Part shown: positions 12,732-14,057 of the stretch, piece by piece
Numbering within the stretch: position 1 is the stretch's first letter
How the letters are laid out: every line of letters begins with the position of its first letter
Origin: Eubacteriales bacterium
Lineage (GTDB): Bacteria; Bacillota; Clostridia; Oscillospirales; CAG-272
DNA: 14,057 nt
NCBI GenBank assembly: GCA_028709565.1
Contig: JAQVWU010000029.1
Span: 1-14,057, forward strand
Direction: 5' to 3'
Made by a program: the position numbers and the translations under genes
Notes under the pieces: generated by a model
The model's input: the letters and a program-made list of their open reading frames with translations, nothing else
Databases searched by the model: none
Told to the model about the DNA's origin: nothing

Positions 12732-13994
12732 ATGGATGAATTTGAAACGCTGCTTGAAGGCTGCAGAAATGCTTTGGAGCGCTTTGTTAATTACAAACTG
12801 AGGAACAGAGCCGACGCGGAGGACATATTTCAGGAAATCTGCCTGACCGCAAGTCAAAAGTTTTATACCCTGAAAGACAAAAGTGTTTTCAAAGCGTGGA
12901 TACTCAGTATTGCCCGCAATAAATGCACCGATTATTTCCGGGCGAAGGCCAGGGCGATGGAGATATCGCTTGACGCAATATCTGAGAATAAACTGTCATA
13001 TGGACGTATGGGTGTTACCGAAACGAACACCGTAAGCGAAACGTTTGACAGACTCGGAGATAAGGATAAACAGATTCTATATCTGTTCTTTTTCCGTGAA
13101 ATGCCGCAAAGGGACATCGCGCAATGTCTCGGTATCCCTGTGGGTACCGTAAAGAGCCGTCTGCATACCGCCAAGGAAAACTTCAGGGAAATCTATCCGT
13201 ATTCGCCAAAGACGAAAGGAGAAAGCACTATGAAAAAACTACCCCAATACCTGCCGGCATATACTATTGAAAAATCGGACAGCGCGCCGTTTTCCGTGAC
13301 ATTTGAAGAACTTTCTAACTGGTTTATTATTCCGAAAACCGGTGAAAAAATCACATGGGCAAGTTATGATCTGCCGTCCCGGGAGAAAGCGGAAGAGGTC
13401 TTTTCCGCCGTTACCGGTAAAATTATACTCCACGAGCTAGAAGGGGTTGAAATCAAATCTGTTTTTACAAACAGGAGCTGTAATAATAAAGAACATTTCT
13501 ATATGGCACAGCTGACCGATACCCATTGCCGCTGGCTTGGCGAGCGTTATTTTGATAAAGACGGTGTTCAGCGCTACCTGACTTTTCTGGACGGAGACGC
13601 GTTTTTAAATGAATGGGGATTCGGAGAGGACAACTGCGGGGTTGAAACTCAGCTTAGAAAAAAAGGACAAATCGAATGCAATGCCGGCGGATATTCGGTT
13701 CCCGATAAAAAGCATTGCTTTGATGTCGTAGGCAGTTATTCGGTAACAATGGGTGACAGACTATACCAAACGATTCTTGCCTCGGAGTATTACCCGAACG
13801 GCGCGTTTACCGAACAATATATCGACAAAAACGGGCGCACGGTTCTGTGGCGCCGGTTCAATCGTGATGACCGGAGATGGAAATACAACGAAGGAAAAAA
13901 GTGGTCGGAAATATTGCCCGACAACGAACACATTGCTGTAAGCGGAGAAATTTATGTTCATTGGTATGATTGCATAACCGACTATATTCTGTGA
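12732..13994 (+). CDS. ECF sigma factor fused to a C-terminal domain of unknown function
   Basis: A 420-residue protein. The ATG at 12732 is chosen because GGAGGTG lies 5 bases ahead, while the in-frame ATG at 12696 falls at the predicted transcript start. Residues 5-75 are sigma region 2 (ADAEDIFQEICLTASQKF, FKAWILSIARNKCTDYFR). Residues 108-155 are region 4 with the helix-turn-helix RDIAQCLGIPVGTVKSRLH. Typical ECF factors end here (about 160-190 residues). This frame continues into about 254 more residues without transmembrane segments, rich in Tyr, Trp and Asp, with repeat-like phrases YFDKDGVQRYLTF and YIDKNGRTVLWRRF. I do not recognise this domain. It may sense a signal or replace an anti-sigma factor, since no anti-sigma gene follows. 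An internal ribosome binding site and ATG mark the junction. Sigma call firm; C-terminal role unknown. Confidence 0.88.
   Translation: MDEFETLLEGCRNALERFVNYKLRNRADAEDIFQEICLTASQKFYTLKDKSVFKAWILSIARNKCTDYFRAKARAMEISLDAISENKLSYGRMGVTETNTVSETFDRLGDKDKQILYLFFFREMPQRDIAQCLGIPVGTVKSRLHTAKENFREIYPYSPKTKGESTMKKLPQYLPAYTIEKSDSAPFSVTFEELSNWFIIPKTGEKITWASYDLPSREKAEEVFSAVTGKIILHELEGVEIKSVFTNRSCNNKEHFYMAQLTDTHCRWLGERYFDKDGVQRYLTFLDGDAFLNEWGFGEDNCGVETQLRKKGQIECNAGGYSVPDKKHCFDVVGSYSVTMGDRLYQTILASEYYPNGAFTEQYIDKNGRTVLWRRFNRDDRRWKYNEGKKWSEILPDNEHIAVSGEIYVHWYDCITDYIL
13215..13232 (+). promoter_or_regulatory. Internal ribosome binding site and in-frame ATG at the sigma/C-terminal domain junction
   Basis: AAAGGAG (13215-13221), an 8-base spacer and ATG (13230-13232) followed by two Lys codons, in the same frame as the sigma factor (Met167). 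Its quality equals that of real starts in this window, so the C-terminal 254 residues may also be made as a separate protein. Confidence 0.6.
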
Positions 13995-14030
13995 TATAGC
14001 AGAAAGATTGATTATACTCAAAGTCCCCGA

Positions 14031-14057
14031 TTGACAAAACCGTAGCCATATGCTATA
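14031..14057 (+). promoter_or_regulatory. Promoter cut by the window end
   Basis: TTGACA (14031-14036), a 17-base spacer and TATA (14054-14057) at the last base, with TG at 14051-14052 forming an extended -10. It probably drives a gene just beyond the window. No terminator is seen between the sigma gene stop and this site. Confidence 0.5.

Noticed and set aside
1..14057. CRISPR array
   Set aside because: I saw no regularly spaced direct repeats of suitable length and no cas genes.

Overview
The window looks like a chromosomal segment from an uncultured, spore-forming member of the Clostridia (Bacillota), probably an Oscillospirales- or Christensenellales-type gut or rumen bacterium. This rests on dipicolinate synthase genes (spore core), a long-form hibernation factor, Gram-positive ribosome binding sites, a lipoprotein solute-binding protein, Bacillota-type TTGACA/TATAAT promoters and an ECF sigma factor. 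The lineage is an inference from gene content; no marker gene fixes it.

Layout. (1) 1-1584, plus strand: the 3' part of a CapA-like metallophosphatase gene, then a URO-D/MtaA-superfamily protein. (2) 1780-3290, plus: dpaA-dpaB with a 4-base ATGA overlap, making dipicolinic acid for the spore. (3) 6343-3305, minus: a three-gene operon (URO-D-like, nucleoside hydrolase, URO-D-like) under a consensus promoter, with its last two genes also joined by ATGA. It ends 14 bases from dpaB, tail to tail. (4) 6523-7779, plus: cinA, starting at TTG. It shares a bidirectional terminator with hpf (8364-7837, minus). (5) 8626-10122, plus: an orphan solute-binding lipoprotein with its own promoter and terminator. 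(6) 10170-10366: the 5' end of a group II intron, directly behind that terminator, with no maturase and no 3' end. (7) 10637-10932: a promoter, tRNA-Thr(TGT), tRNA-Tyr(GTA) and a strong hairpin. (8) 10933-11899: gene debris, with a collapsed four-helix-bundle gene, possible ABC-exporter scraps and a very AT-rich stretch. (9) 12547-11900, minus: an ArsR-like winged-helix regulator whose promoter is flanked by two palindromes. (10) 12732-13994, plus: an ECF sigma factor joined in frame to a 254-residue domain of unknown function, behind an ECF-type promoter. (11) 14031-14057: a promoter cut by the window edge.

The most interesting parts are the sigma factor fusion, which has a well-formed internal ribosome binding site and ATG exactly at the domain junction; the URO-D/nucleoside hydrolase operon, which may be an uncharacterised catabolic or methyl-transfer module; and the two-site operator of the winged-helix gene. 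All functions are read by eye from motifs. No database search was possible.
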